Below are positions 33,601 through 42,489 of a stretch of 64,000 bases of DNA, piece after piece (the first letter of the stretch is position 1; every line of letters begins with the position of its first letter). The notes beneath the pieces are model-generated. The model was not told the DNA's origin. It saw only the letters and a program-made list of their open reading frames with translations, and did no database searches. The position numbers and the translations under genes were made by a program. This DNA comes from Spirosoma radiotolerans (GTDB taxonomy: Bacteria; Bacteroidota; Bacteroidia; Cytophagales; Spirosomataceae). The stretch is taken from positions 868,001 through 932,000 of the forward strand of contig NZ_CP010429.1 of the NCBI RefSeq assembly GCF_000974425.1, in the 5' to 3' direction.

Positions 33601-36600
33601 TATCTGGACGATTTTGAGGCTGCCCGTACTATTTATGACCTGACCCGGCAACCAACGCGCTGGCGGTTAGGAGCCACTCCGCAACAATTCCCACAGGGGA
33701 CATTTGCCGATCCGTTGCCGTTTGCCTACAACCGGGCCCGGATTTCGGTCTATACCGTAGACCCCAGTATTTTCGGCTCAACGGGTACGCTGGGTGTCAC
33801 ATCGAATATCGACCTGGACGACGTGAATGCGCACGTATATGAGCGGCCATTTTTACCGCAGGATTTGTTTCCGGGGCGGTCAGCCAGGGTTGTGCAGTTG
33901 CCTGAAAGTATTCTGGACGTAGCTTACTTCCCGAGCGAACGGGGGATGTACAACTACAACACGAATCTGGATGCTAACGGAAACCTACCTAACCCAAGAC
34001 AGAATTTTGGCGCTGTAACGCGGGCGATTGCGTCGGATATTGATTTCGATAATGCCAATATCGAGAACGTTACGTTCTGGCTCATGGACCCCTTTGTACC
34101 AGGGTCAGCCGGTGTTGTTCGGGGTAGTAATGACGACAGCAAGAACACAAACAATACCACGGGGGGGAAACTGGTTTTCAACCTCGGGGATATTTCGGAG
34201 GACGTTATAAAAGACGGCCGCTATGAGTTTGAAAACGGGTTTCCTGCCAGTGCCGATAACACAGACTTACGCGTGGGTACGGTTCAAACCACCACCTGGG
34301 GAAAGGCCCCTACGCAGCAGTTTGTGACCAATGCGTTCCAGAGCGGGGTTCGTGACCGGCAGGATATTGGTTTGGACGGACTCAGTAGCCAGCCAACGAT
34401 TCCAACAGGTGTTACGTCTGAACAGGAATTTTTTCAAAATTACCTGCGGGCTATTCAAACACGAGTGACTAACCCACAGGCGCTGGCCGACATTCAGCAG
34501 GACCCCTCGGGTGATGATTTTAAGTTCTATCTGGGCGAAGAAGCCGACCAGCAGAAATACCTTGTGGCGCGCTACAAGCGGTTTATGGGTATGGAAAACA
34601 ATTCGCCCGAAAATACCAGCACCAATCAGTTCCTGACCCCGGCTTCCTCTACGCTGCCCGATATTGAAGATCTGAACATCGACAATACGATCAACGACAA
34701 CGAGGCTTATTATGAATATGAGCTGGACTTACGGCCTGGAAGACTGGAAGTTGGAACGAATAAATACATCGTCGACAAAGTGTCTGTGCCGACCAAAGGC
34801 GCACCGGGTGGCGTGGTCAACTGGTATCAGTTCCGGATTCCGATTCGCGAACCGCTGCGGAAAGTCGGCAGCATCAACGGGTTTAAATCCATGCGCTTTA
34901 TGCGGATGTACCTGACCGACTTTGCTGAACCAGTCGTGCTCCGGTTTGCGGAATTGCAAATGGAAGCCAACCAGTACCGTAAGTACACCGGCGACCTGAC
35001 GCAACGCGGTTTGCAGGAAGTGCCCGAACCCTACGACGCTAATTTTACGGTTTCTACGGTCAACGTGGAGGAGAACAGCAGCACGCAGACCTCGACCGTT
35101 GGGGGCGCTAAATACATTTATTCGGTACCACCGAATTACCAGCGTGACCGGGATTATACCCAGCCAAACGTAGTTGAACTTAATGAGCAGTCGATGCGGC
35201 TGAGCGTGACCAACCTGCGTGATGGCGATTCGCGTGGCGCGTTCAAGAATACCAACTTCAACCTGTTGTTCCGGGAGCGTATCAGAATGTTCGTGCACAT
35301 GCACAACCCCGATAACGAAAGCATGCCGGGTGTATCGACGTTTGTGCGGATTGGTACGGATTACACGGATAACTACTACGAAATCGAAATTCCGAATCTG
35401 ATCGCTTCGCCCCCTAATAATTCTGATCCTGAAACGGTGTGGCCTGCAGGCAATCAACTGGATCTGGCACTGGAGGAATTGATTAACCTGAAAGCCAACC
35501 GAAACCGGCTGCTCACCCGCCGAACATCGCTGCCCTATTCGGAGCAGTCGGCAGACCAGCATTATATACTCACCGTGGTGGGTAACCCTGATCTGAGTTC
35601 GGTGCAGTCGGTTATGATTGGCGTTCGGAACCCAAAAATCGCTGGGGATGGCGAACGGCCCAGATCATTTACCGTTTGGGTCGATGAGTTCCGGGCCTAT
35701 GGCTACGACCAGCATTCGGGCATGGCGGCTATTGGTGCGTTGAATATGAAACTGGCCGATATTGGTACGCTGACCGCTTCGGGCCGAATTACGACCTTTG
35801 GCTTCGGGGGCGTACAGACACGCATTGGCGACCGAGCCCTCGAAACCACCTCCGAATTCGGGTTTTCGTCGGCACTGTCCATTGACAAATTTCTGCCAGC
35901 CAGCTGGGGCCTTCGCATTCCGTTATATGTCAGCTATGACCACCGCAATGTAAACCCACATTTTGACCCGCTCGATCCCGACACGCCCTTGCAAACGTCG
36001 CTATCGACCAAACCCGAAAATGAGCGGGACAGCTATCGTCAGTTGGTGCAGGACAATACGACGCGCCGGGGGTATAACTTCTCGAACGTTCGGAAAGTAA
36101 AGACCAACCCGAATGCCAAGTCACACTTCTGGGACTTTGAGAATTTTGCGTTTACCTATGCCTTCAACGACGCCAAACGGACCAATATCCTTACGCAGGA
36201 GTATCTCCAGCAACAGCACCGGGGCGGCATTGCGTATACCTTCAGCGGTCAGCCTAAGGCTTTTGAACCCTTCCGGAATGTTGCCTCGTTTGAAGCTCCG
36301 TACCTACGCTGGCTCAAGGATTTTAACCTGACATTGTTGCCCACACTGGTGTCTATCCGAACAGATATGGACCGGAGTTTTATCAAAACACAACTCCGCT
36401 CGTCGGACCTGACGACCAATGGTATTGTGCCGCAGTACGAGAAGTATTTTCTGTTCAATCGCTATTACGACCTTACCTGGAATCTGACGCGTAGTCTGGT
36501 GCTGACCTATCATGCACAGGCCAATGCCATCATCGACGAACCCGCAGGTGACATCAACACCCAGGCGAAACGGGACTCGATCATCAACAGCATTAAGCAC

Positions 36601-38298
36601 CTGGGCCGGATGAAAAACTTCGTGCAGGACATCCGAGCCACGTACCGGCTGCCGCTGGACAAGATTCCGCTCCTCGACTGGATTGCGGCCGATGCGGTGT
36701 ATGGTGTGGGGTATCAGTTTCAGGCCAATTCGTTTGGCGTTACTGATTCGCTGGGTGTGCCTTTTGGTAATATCCTGCGAAACAACCGTGAACGGGGCAT
36801 TACAGGACGCGTTGACCTGATTCGCTTGTATAATAAAATCCGGTACCTGCGTTTTGCCAATACACCCTCGCCTGTTCGCAAGAACTTCGCCCGGAACCCC
36901 GGCGATATCGAGGACATTGTTCGGGGGGAAAGCAAGGTGTTGAAAAACTTCACGCGGGCACTGCTCACCGTACGGGGCATCAATTTCTCCTATGTCTTGC
37001 AGGAATCAACGATCCTGCCCGGCTTTCTGCCAACGCCTAAACTGTTTGGGTTAAGCTCCGATAATGCCCCCGGACTGGGGTTTGTGTTAGGGAGTCAGGA
37101 TCATAACATCGCCTACAAAGCCGCGGACAAAGGTTGGCTGTCGCCGAGTACCGTCCTGAATACGGCCTTTCAGCAAAACATCACCAAAAAGTTCACCGCT
37201 AGTACGACCCTGGAGCCCTTCAAGGATTTCAGAATGCAGATCAACTGGCGACTGGACCGGACGGATGCGTACCAGGAATATTATCGGCCCGGCTCGCAGG
37301 GTGGCCCGTTCGAGACGTTTTCTGCCGTACGCAATGGGCAATTCAGTATGTCGTTCTGGTCGTTCCGAACCGCGTTTATTGGCTTGCGGGGTGACAACAC
37401 ATCGCCCATTTTCGATAAATTCGAAAGCTATCGCCAGTACTTTATCGATAAGCTGACGGCTGCCAATCCGGAGAAGACGGGACGCTATGACAAAACATCG
37501 CAGGATGTTTTGATACCCGCCTTTTTTGCCGCCTATAGCGGGCAACCGGTCGAGAAAGCGCAGTTATCGCCTTTTTACAACTTCCCCCTCCCGAACTGGC
37601 AAATTGCGTACAACGGCTTGTCGGGGTTAGGGTTCATTCGGAAGAAGTTTAGTGCGTTTACCATCAACCATAGTTACTCATCGACGTATAGCGTTGGTAA
37701 TTTTATTTCCAATCTGGATTACGGCGCTGCCTACGTCAATCTGGCCGTACAAGGTTACCCAATGGCGGCCTCCATTAACCAGATAGGCCAATATGTCCCC
37801 GTTTTTGCGATGAGTACCATTACGATGTCGGAGAAGTTTGCGCCGATGCTCGGGGTACAGTTCCAGACGAAAAACCGGATCAGCGGGCGGTTGGAGTACA
37901 ACCAGAGCCGTGATATTGCGCTGAGTCTATCGAACTCGCAGGTGGCTGAACTGAGCAACAAAGACTTGACGGCTTCGATCGGGTTTACCCGGCAGAATAT
38001 GCGTATTCCGTTCAAGATAAACGGCGCTTACAAAAAGCTGAAAAATGACCTGACGTTCTCCTGTAACCTGACATTACGCGACACACGGGCTATTCAGCGG
38101 AAGCTCGACGCTGAGCAGATCATTACGGCGGGTAACGTGAACTTTCAGTTGCGCCCACAAGTGAGCTACATTGTCAGCCGTCGTCTGAACTTCAATTTCT
38201 ATTTCGATCGGACCTTCAACGATCCGCTTGTGTCAAATTCATTCCGTCGGGCTACAACCTCAGGTGGTGTTCAGGTGAAGTTCAATCTGGCGGAGTAG
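30673..38298 (+). CDS. sprA: SprA, type IX secretion system translocon / gliding motility
   Basis: About 2541 residues from the ATG at 30673; a TTG at 30601 and an ATG at 30763 (just before the hydrophobic signal LGCWLLIGLGVSV) are alternatives. SprA is the giant outer-membrane beta-barrel through which type IX cargo leaves the cell. The length, the Arg/Ala-rich start, the two SprA N-type regions with a RNESYLDDFEAART motif mid-protein, and the beta-strand C-terminus fit. Odd feature: a Pro-Gly-Asn repeat at about residues 350-377 (PNLPG/PGMPN units). Downstream gcvH and vanZ-like genes match the family's known neighbourhood. Confidence 0.93.
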   Translation: MVNPYFVHSSVVSHLVPTVSRLLFIPNGWLMLGCWLLIGLGVSVGQGQPAPTPARRGAAARRQQAVTDSARADARRRAIMRADSAKQAIQDRNDSIRALRSANRRPTVNWPDRRATRFSERSSKSPFILRDPKGVSTDFRLGPDGGIAVTERVRTGVSLSGAPMSNTATSAAPVSGTNGAGITATSPPVSILPPSQFGLPYRPAETIPFSTYNQLQNQRVEQNIWREYSAKRDGQSALSGRGLSPKLELPPVIDRLFGGSQVDFKPNGFVTLDFGYLYQFIDNPVLPVRQRRNGNFLFNEQININFNGKIGEKLGVLANFDTKASFNFENALKLNYKPGGGLPAFGTGQGLPGMPNLPSVPNLPGTPNLPGMPGMNGSTPTFTPQNESILQGLEVGNINWAVNSQLIPGVQNLFGIKTQLRFGKLNATLVASQQRSRKNEIVLRGGTSNRPYEIRADQYDENRHFFLSQFFRANYEASLKTLPQVTSGVNVTRVEVYVTNRTNTTESLRNIVGFQDLGEGNPYSQTNPNLPPFSRNNRTPSDNAANSLYNRLTADAANPLRQVDQTNDILTSRYQLAKGTDYDLLRGAKRLTDREYKLQPELGYISLVTPLRNDEILAVAYEYTYQGRRYKVGELTEDYQARQPNEVLVLKLLKSATLRNNLQLPMWNLMMKNIYSLPTAQITRQGFQLRIIYKDDVTGIDNPNLQEGAIQNIPLVQVFGMDRLNQQLDAQPDGNFDYVENITIDSRYGKIIFPTLEPFGAYLATKLGNDPSLRAKYVFDQLYRTTQTDAQQISEKNKFFLKGSFQSGNGAEVQLPFGVNEQSITVTAGGVPLMAGQDYVFEAQTGRLRIINESVTNSGREIRIGYEQPDLFQNQIRTLIGTRLDYAINRDISIGLTAMHMKETPAGFLTRVALGNEPVNNTILGLNTTIRKDSPGLTRLLDALPGVQTKELSTIQLTAEVAQLFPGTNQKARNESYLDDFEAARTIYDLTRQPTRWRLGATPQQFPQGTFADPLPFAYNRARISVYTVDPSIFGSTGTLGVTSNIDLDDVNAHVYERPFLPQDLFPGRSARVVQLPESILDVAYFPSERGMYNYNTNLDANGNLPNPRQNFGAVTRAIASDIDFDNANIENVTFWLMDPFVPGSAGVVRGSNDDSKNTNNTTGGKLVFNLGDISEDVIKDGRYEFENGFPASADNTDLRVGTVQTTTWGKAPTQQFVTNAFQSGVRDRQDIGLDGLSSQPTIPTGVTSEQEFFQNYLRAIQTRVTNPQALADIQQDPSGDDFKFYLGEEADQQKYLVARYKRFMGMENNSPENTSTNQFLTPASSTLPDIEDLNIDNTINDNEAYYEYELDLRPGRLEVGTNKYIVDKVSVPTKGAPGGVVNWYQFRIPIREPLRKVGSINGFKSMRFMRMYLTDFAEPVVLRFAELQMEANQYRKYTGDLTQRGLQEVPEPYDANFTVSTVNVEENSSTQTSTVGGAKYIYSVPPNYQRDRDYTQPNVVELNEQSMRLSVTNLRDGDSRGAFKNTNFNLLFRERIRMFVHMHNPDNESMPGVSTFVRIGTDYTDNYYEIEIPNLIASPPNNSDPETVWPAGNQLDLALEELINLKANRNRLLTRRTSLPYSEQSADQHYILTVVGNPDLSSVQSVMIGVRNPKIAGDGERPRSFTVWVDEFRAYGYDQHSGMAAIGALNMKLADIGTLTASGRITTFGFGGVQTRIGDRALETTSEFGFSSALSIDKFLPASWGLRIPLYVSYDHRNVNPHFDPLDPDTPLQTSLSTKPENERDSYRQLVQDNTTRRGYNFSNVRKVKTNPNAKSHFWDFENFAFTYAFNDAKRTNILTQEYLQQQHRGGIAYTFSGQPKAFEPFRNVASFEAPYLRWLKDFNLTLLPTLVSIRTDMDRSFIKTQLRSSDLTTNGIVPQYEKYFLFNRYYDLTWNLTRSLVLTYHAQANAIIDEPAGDINTQAKRDSIINSIKHLGRMKNFVQDIRATYRLPLDKIPLLDWIAADAVYGVGYQFQANSFGVTDSLGVPFGNILRNNRERGITGRVDLIRLYNKIRYLRFANTPSPVRKNFARNPGDIEDIVRGESKVLKNFTRALLTVRGINFSYVLQESTILPGFLPTPKLFGLSSDNAPGLGFVLGSQDHNIAYKAADKGWLSPSTVLNTAFQQNITKKFTASTTLEPFKDFRMQINWRLDRTDAYQEYYRPGSQGGPFETFSAVRNGQFSMSFWSFRTAFIGLRGDNTSPIFDKFESYRQYFIDKLTAANPEKTGRYDKTSQDVLIPAFFAAYSGQPVEKAQLSPFYNFPLPNWQIAYNGLSGLGFIRKKFSAFTINHSYSSTYSVGNFISNLDYGAAYVNLAVQGYPMAASINQIGQYVPVFAMSTITMSEKFAPMLGVQFQTKNRISGRLEYNQSRDIALSLSNSQVAELSNKDLTASIGFTRQNMRIPFKINGAYKKLKNDLTFSCNLTLRDTRAIQRKLDAEQIITAGNVNFQLRPQVSYIVSRRLNFNFYFDRTFNDPLVSNSFRRATTSGGVQVKFNLAE

Positions 38299-38376
38299 TG
38301 TAGCTGGCTAATTGAGCCGTCTACTAACAATCCCGTTCGTTTACCGGTTGATTCATTACATACTAACCAACATACC

Positions 38377-39438
38377 ATGAACTATAAATCGCTTGGCAAT
38401 ACGGGTGTATTAGTTTCCGAAATATGCCTCGGTACAATGACGTTTGGCGGCAATGGCTACTGGAAAGCCATGGGGGAACTCCAGCAAAACGCTGTCAATG
38501 ACATTGTAAAAACCGCGCTCGATAATGGCATCAACTTTATTGATACGGCCAATGTCTACTCATTTGGGGAGTCGGAACGCCTGCTGGGGCAGTCCATCAA
38601 ATCATTGGGATTGTCGCGTGATGAACTCGTAATTGCGACTAAAGTGCGGGGCCGGATGGGCGAGGGTAAAAATCAGGTTGGATTGGGCCGTCTGCAAATC
38701 ATGCAACAACTGGAAGGCAGCCTCAAGCGCCTGCAGGTCGACCATGTGGACCTGTATCAGATTCACGGATTTGACCCGATAACGCCCCTGGAAGAAACCA
38801 TGCGAGGGCTGGAAGATGTCGTGCGAAGCGGAAAAGTGCGCTATATTGGCTGCTCAAACCTTGCGGCCTGGCAGGTCATGAAAGCCAATGGCATCGCGGA
38901 TAAATACGGTTGGTCGAAATTTATTTCCACGCAGAACTACTACTCCATTGCGGGTCGGGACCTCGAAAATGAGATCGTGCCGATGGTGCTGGATCAGCAG
39001 ATGGCTATTCTGCCCTGGAGTCCGCTGGCGGGTGGTTTTCTGTCCGGTAAATATACCCGCGATAACAAGCCCGAAGGCGACTCGCGCCGGTTAGGCTTCG
39101 ATTTTCCGCCCGTTAACCAGGAGCGTGCTTACGATATCATCGACGCCATGAAGCCCATTGCCGATGCGCATGGGGTTTCGGTAGCGCGCATTGCGCTGGC
39201 CTGGGTGCTGGCCAAGCCGGGGGTGACCAGCGTGATTATTGGCGCTAAAAATACAGACCAGCTTCTGGACAATATCAAAGCCGTTGATGTCAGCCTGACG
39301 ACCGAGCAACTCGATCAACTGGATGCGATCAGTGCCACGCCCATGCCTTACCCGCAATGGATGATTCAGCGGCAGGGTGGCGACCGGTTAGGCGTTGCTA
39401 ATTTTTCGCCGAACCAGTCGACGGTAGCCGCCAAGTAA
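38377..39438 (+). CDS. Aldo/keto reductase
   Basis: A 353-residue AKR with the catalytic tetrad D56 (FIDTANVYS), Y61, K89 (VIATKV) and H130 (LYQIHGFDP). It is longer than the reductase at 6311-7177 and resembles the voltage-gated-channel beta-subunit/IolS-like group (GSLKRLQVDHVDLYQIHG). NAD(P)H-dependent carbonyl reduction is expected; the substrate is unknown. It sits between sprA and gcvH, where many relatives have nothing, so it looks inserted into a conserved neighbourhood. Confidence 0.85.
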   Translation: MNYKSLGNTGVLVSEICLGTMTFGGNGYWKAMGELQQNAVNDIVKTALDNGINFIDTANVYSFGESERLLGQSIKSLGLSRDELVIATKVRGRMGEGKNQVGLGRLQIMQQLEGSLKRLQVDHVDLYQIHGFDPITPLEETMRGLEDVVRSGKVRYIGCSNLAAWQVMKANGIADKYGWSKFISTQNYYSIAGRDLENEIVPMVLDQQMAILPWSPLAGGFLSGKYTRDNKPEGDSRRLGFDFPPVNQERAYDIIDAMKPIADAHGVSVARIALAWVLAKPGVTSVIIGAKNTDQLLDNIKAVDVSLTTEQLDQLDAISATPMPYPQWMIQRQGGDRLGVANFSPNQSTVAAK

Positions 39439-39545
39439 AGCTGTAAACGGAGAAAACCCGATGGGGTGCGGATGTGAAGCCAAATCCGGCTTGCAAATCC
39501 GGCCCCATCTACCGTATTTTGTGGGTATAAATCAATTCCCCTACA

Positions 39546-39929
39546 ATGACTTTTCCTGCAGAACTAAGCTATACGGAAGATCACGAATGGATTCGGATCG
39601 AAGCTGACGGTACCGCCGTGGTTGGAATTACTGAATTTGCCCAAAACGAATTAGGCGATATTATCTTCATCGACGTAGCTACCGTTGGTCAATCGCTGGC
39701 CAAAGGTGATGTATTTGGCGCGGTTGAAGCCGTCAAAACCGTATCAGATTTGTTTTTGCCAATTGAAGGTGAAATTCTTGAACTGAATCCGGCCATCGAA
39801 AAATCACCCGAATTGCTTAACAGCGATCCGTATGGCGAGGGCTGGATCATCCGCCTGAAACCCGCTGATGCATCGCAACAGGATGGCCTGCTAACCGCCG
39901 ACGCCTATGCGGAGTTAGTGGGTGCCTGA
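39546..39929 (+). CDS. gcvH: Glycine cleavage system H protein
   Basis: A 127-residue carrier of the glycine cleavage complex. The lipoyl-attachment lysine is K64 in [14 protein letters not shown], and the opening [21 protein letters not shown] is typical. It shuttles the aminomethyl group between the P, T and L proteins, none of which is nearby. Its position close to sprA is conserved in Bacteroidota. A terminator follows, so it is not in the same transcript as the dihydroorotase homologue. Confidence 0.95.
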   Translation: MTFPAELSYTEDHEWIRIEADGTAVVGITEFAQNELGDIIFIDVATVGQSLAKGDVFGAVEAVKTVSDLFLPIEGEILELNPAIEKSPELLNSDPYGEGWIIRLKPADASQQDGLLTADAYAELVGA

Positions 39930-39949
39930 TTCGACGTACTTGATACCAG

Positions 39950-39975
39950 AAGGCTCCGTAAGGGGCCTTTTTTTT
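39950..39975 (+). terminator. Terminator of gcvH
   Basis: AAGGC-TCC pairs with GG-GGCCTT around a GTAA loop and is followed by a run of eight or more T. It is a typical intrinsic terminator, 21 nt after the stop. Confidence 0.85.
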
Positions 39976-40013
39976 AAACCATCTTTTTACTTCGGTCCCT
40001 TCACTTGAAAAAA

Positions 40014-40030
40014 GAGGAGGGCAGTTCCTC
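40014..40030 (+). promoter_or_regulatory. Shine-Dalgarno-like site inside a small hairpin before the dihydroorotase homologue
   Basis: AGGAGG (40015-40020) lies 10 nt before the ATG, a rare strong ribosome site in this genome. GAGGA (40014-40018) can pair with TCCTC (40026-40030), directly adjacent to the start codon, and would hide the site. Confidence 0.35.
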
Positions 40031-41347
40031 ATGCAACTCCTGATTCGTTCTGCCCATATTATTGATGCTGCTTCACCGTTCGATGGACAGGTGCGTGATA
40101 TTCTGGTCGACAATGGTCTGATTCGTCAAATTGGTGACGGTATTTCTGCCGATGCTACCGTCCGGGTGATCGAAGCGGATAATCTGCATGTTTCCTTGGG
40201 TTGGGTCGATATACGTGTGTCGACGCAGGACCCCGGTTACGAACACAAGGAAGACCTGACAAGCGTGTGCCGGGCTGCGGCCGCCGGAGGATTCACTGAT
40301 ATTGCCGTTTTGCCCAATACAGAACCCGTTATCGACGCCAAAGGAATCCTGGGCTATGTTCAGCGCCTGGCCGAAGGCCAGCCCGTTAGTATTCACGTCA
40401 TTGCCGCCGTGACCAAAAAAGCGGCCGGGGAAGATTTTACGGAGATGCTCGACCTGCATAACGGTGGGGCCGTGGCGTTTTCGGACGGGAATCATCCGCT
40501 CCAAAACCCGGATCTGTTACTCAAAACGCTCCAGTATCTGCAACCCATCAATGGCTTGCTCATGAACCGCCCGGAAGAAATGCATTTGACCAAGTTTGGC
40601 CAGATGCATGAAGGCATTCAGAGTACATTGCTTGGATTGAAGGGAATTCCCGCTTTAGCCGAGGAGTTGATGCTTGAGCGTGACTTGCGCTTGCTGGATT
40701 ATGTAACGAGTGAGGGCCAGTCTGACAGGAACTCAGGAACATCCCCGATAAACACAGTACCTCCGGCTTTGCATTTCTCAACAATTTCAACGGCTCGTTC
40801 GGTCGACTTGATTCGGCGGGCAAAGGCGCAGGGAAAGCCCGTTAGTTGCGACGTGGCAGCTCACCAGCTTGTTTTCGATGATTCGGCCCTGGCGAGCTTC
40901 GACACGAACCTGAAAGTTAATCCGCCCTTTCGGTCTCCCGACGACGTAGCGGCTCTGTGGGCGGGTCTGGCCGACGGCACCATCGATGCCATTGTATCGG
41001 ATCATACGCCACAGGATGCCGAAAGCAAAAACCTGGAGTTCGATCAGGCGGAGTTTGGGGTGACGGGGCTCGAAACGGTTTTCGCCAGCACCATTACCCA
41101 TAACCGAGCGCTGTCTTTATCGCAGCTGATCGACAAACTGGCAACCCGGCCCCGGCATATCCTGCGCCTTCCCGTCCTAAGCATTGCTGAAGGACAGCCC
41201 GCCAGCCTGACGCTGTTCGATCCCACCGGTATCTGGACGTACGACCGGCCACAGTCTAAATCAAAAAACTCACCGTTTCTGGGCCAAACGCTCACGGGCC
41301 GCGTTATTGGCACGGTGCATCGAGGCCAATTTACTCCTACCGTATGA
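40031..41347 (+). CDS. Dihydroorotase homologue lacking metal ligands
   Basis: A 438-residue amidohydrolase of the dihydroorotase type. The expected DxHxH is D60-I-R62-V-S64, so both metal histidines are missing. The later histidines are N179 (LLMNRPEEM) and T251 (LHFSTIST); only the aspartate D324 (SDHTPQD) remains of the usual ligands. Such proteins in other bacteria (PyrC') are inactive partners of aspartate carbamoyltransferase. Alternatively this Bacteroidota branch works in another way. The substrate-site DPGYEHKED and the asparagine in LPNTEP are kept. It overlaps the next gene by 4 nt and heads the DUF4199-gldF-vanZ operon. Confidence 0.8.
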   Translation: MQLLIRSAHIIDAASPFDGQVRDILVDNGLIRQIGDGISADATVRVIEADNLHVSLGWVDIRVSTQDPGYEHKEDLTSVCRAAAAGGFTDIAVLPNTEPVIDAKGILGYVQRLAEGQPVSIHVIAAVTKKAAGEDFTEMLDLHNGGAVAFSDGNHPLQNPDLLLKTLQYLQPINGLLMNRPEEMHLTKFGQMHEGIQSTLLGLKGIPALAEELMLERDLRLLDYVTSEGQSDRNSGTSPINTVPPALHFSTISTARSVDLIRRAKAQGKPVSCDVAAHQLVFDDSALASFDTNLKVNPPFRSPDDVAALWAGLADGTIDAIVSDHTPQDAESKNLEFDQAEFGVTGLETVFASTITHNRALSLSQLIDKLATRPRHILRLPVLSIAEGQPASLTLFDPTGIWTYDRPQSKSKNSPFLGQTLTGRVIGTVHRGQFTPTV

Positions 41348-41895
41348 ACAGTATTCGCGCTTATTTTTCGCATCCGTTGCTGAAAATTCCCCTGCTCTCC
41401 GGGTTGGCTACGGGTGTTCTCTGCTTTTTGTACTTTCTTGGTTTATACGCCGTTGGCGTACCGGCTCTGGGTAATATCCGGGTGCTCGATTACGGCATTC
41501 ACATCATCACGATACTCGCCACCATCTGGTATTACCGGAAGTATGTCGGGCATGGGCAACTGCATTTGTGGGAAGGGCTAACCATTGGCTATGTGCTCAA
41601 TACAGTGGCAGCTTTAGTAACAGGATGGCTCATTTACCTGTTTGTTACGCAAGTTGATCCGGGTGTTTTTACCGAATACGTAACGAATTCGAAGAAACTT
41701 CTGCTGGAAGGCAAGAAGCAGATTACCGACCAGTTCGGCCCCGAAACGTTCGCTCAGCAGTGGAACAAGGTATCGACGATGGAACCTGGTGTTCTGCTTC
41801 CCGACGAATTGACCAAAAAAACAGCCCTGGCTGTACTGCCGGTACTCGTAATTTCGCTTATTTTTCGGAAGCAGGACTATAGCATCATGCAATAA
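41344..41895 (+). CDS. DUF4199-type membrane protein (first copy)
   Basis: A 183-residue inner-membrane protein with four hydrophobic segments (about residues 15-38, 48-65, 75-100 and 155-172) and a hydrophilic stretch between the third and fourth. The GHGQLHLWEGLTIGYVLNTVAAL pattern (here split: HLWEGLTIGY, VLNTVAAL) is typical of DUF4199. Function unknown. The start overlaps the previous stop by 4 nt, and a second copy follows 11 nt downstream, so the two probably act together. Confidence 0.78.
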   Translation: MNSIRAYFSHPLLKIPLLSGLATGVLCFLYFLGLYAVGVPALGNIRVLDYGIHIITILATIWYYRKYVGHGQLHLWEGLTIGYVLNTVAALVTGWLIYLFVTQVDPGVFTEYVTNSKKLLLEGKKQITDQFGPETFAQQWNKVSTMEPGVLLPDELTKKTALAVLPVLVISLIFRKQDYSIMQ

Positions 41896-41906
41896 GGTAA
41901 CCGACT

Positions 41907-42428
41907 ATGAATGACCAACCCTCTACTGCCCGTACGGCCCTGAAATGGGGCGCTATCCTTGGCCTTATTTTAATAGCCATTACGTTGGTGATGTACCTGA
42001 CCGACCAGTCGACCAACCCGTTGTTCAGCGGGCTTACGCTCGGTGCCATGGTGGCGATGCTGATTCTGGCGATGCGGGAGTACCGAACGCTCAATGGCGG
42101 CTACATGAGTTATAGCGAAGGGTTGGGCATTGGCGCTCTTCTCTCTGCAGTGACAGGGCTCTTATCGTCTGCCTTTATCACCTTTTATAATGTGATCATC
42201 GACCCTACTATCCAGCAACGCGCTATGGAAAAAGCACGTGAAAAATTGGAAGCGCAGGGAAACATGTCCGATGAATCAATTGATCAGGCCATGGAATGGT
42301 CAGAAAAGCTTCAGTCACCTGGCTTTACCTTCATCGCAGGCCTTTTCGGAACGATAATAATGGGCTTTCTGCTGTCGCTAATTATTGCTGCCTTTATACG
42401 TCGCAATAAGGCAAATCCGTTTGAGTAA
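41907..42428 (+). CDS. DUF4199-type membrane protein (second copy)
   Basis: A 173-residue membrane protein with the same plan as the previous one: two N-terminal helices, the MSYSEGLGIGALLSAV motif, an amphipathic soluble part (TIQQRAMEKAREKLEAQGN) and a C-terminal helix. It is a diverged tandem paralogue of 41344-41895. Function unknown. It lies in the operon ahead of gldF, so a membrane role related to gliding or envelope is possible but not shown. Confidence 0.78.
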   Translation: MNDQPSTARTALKWGAILGLILIAITLVMYLTDQSTNPLFSGLTLGAMVAMLILAMREYRTLNGGYMSYSEGLGIGALLSAVTGLLSSAFITFYNVIIDPTIQQRAMEKAREKLEAQGNMSDESIDQAMEWSEKLQSPGFTFIAGLFGTIIMGFLLSLIIAAFIRRNKANPFE

Positions 42429-42489
42429 ATAGTTTAACGGTATACCGACAACCGCAAACTGAATACGACAAACCATAACCCGTCCCTTC

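Noticed and set aside
34729..35562. Minus-strand frame of 277 codons within sprA
   Set aside because: Long but antisense to continuous SprA coding sequence, histidine/arginine-rich and without domains; considered a shadow.
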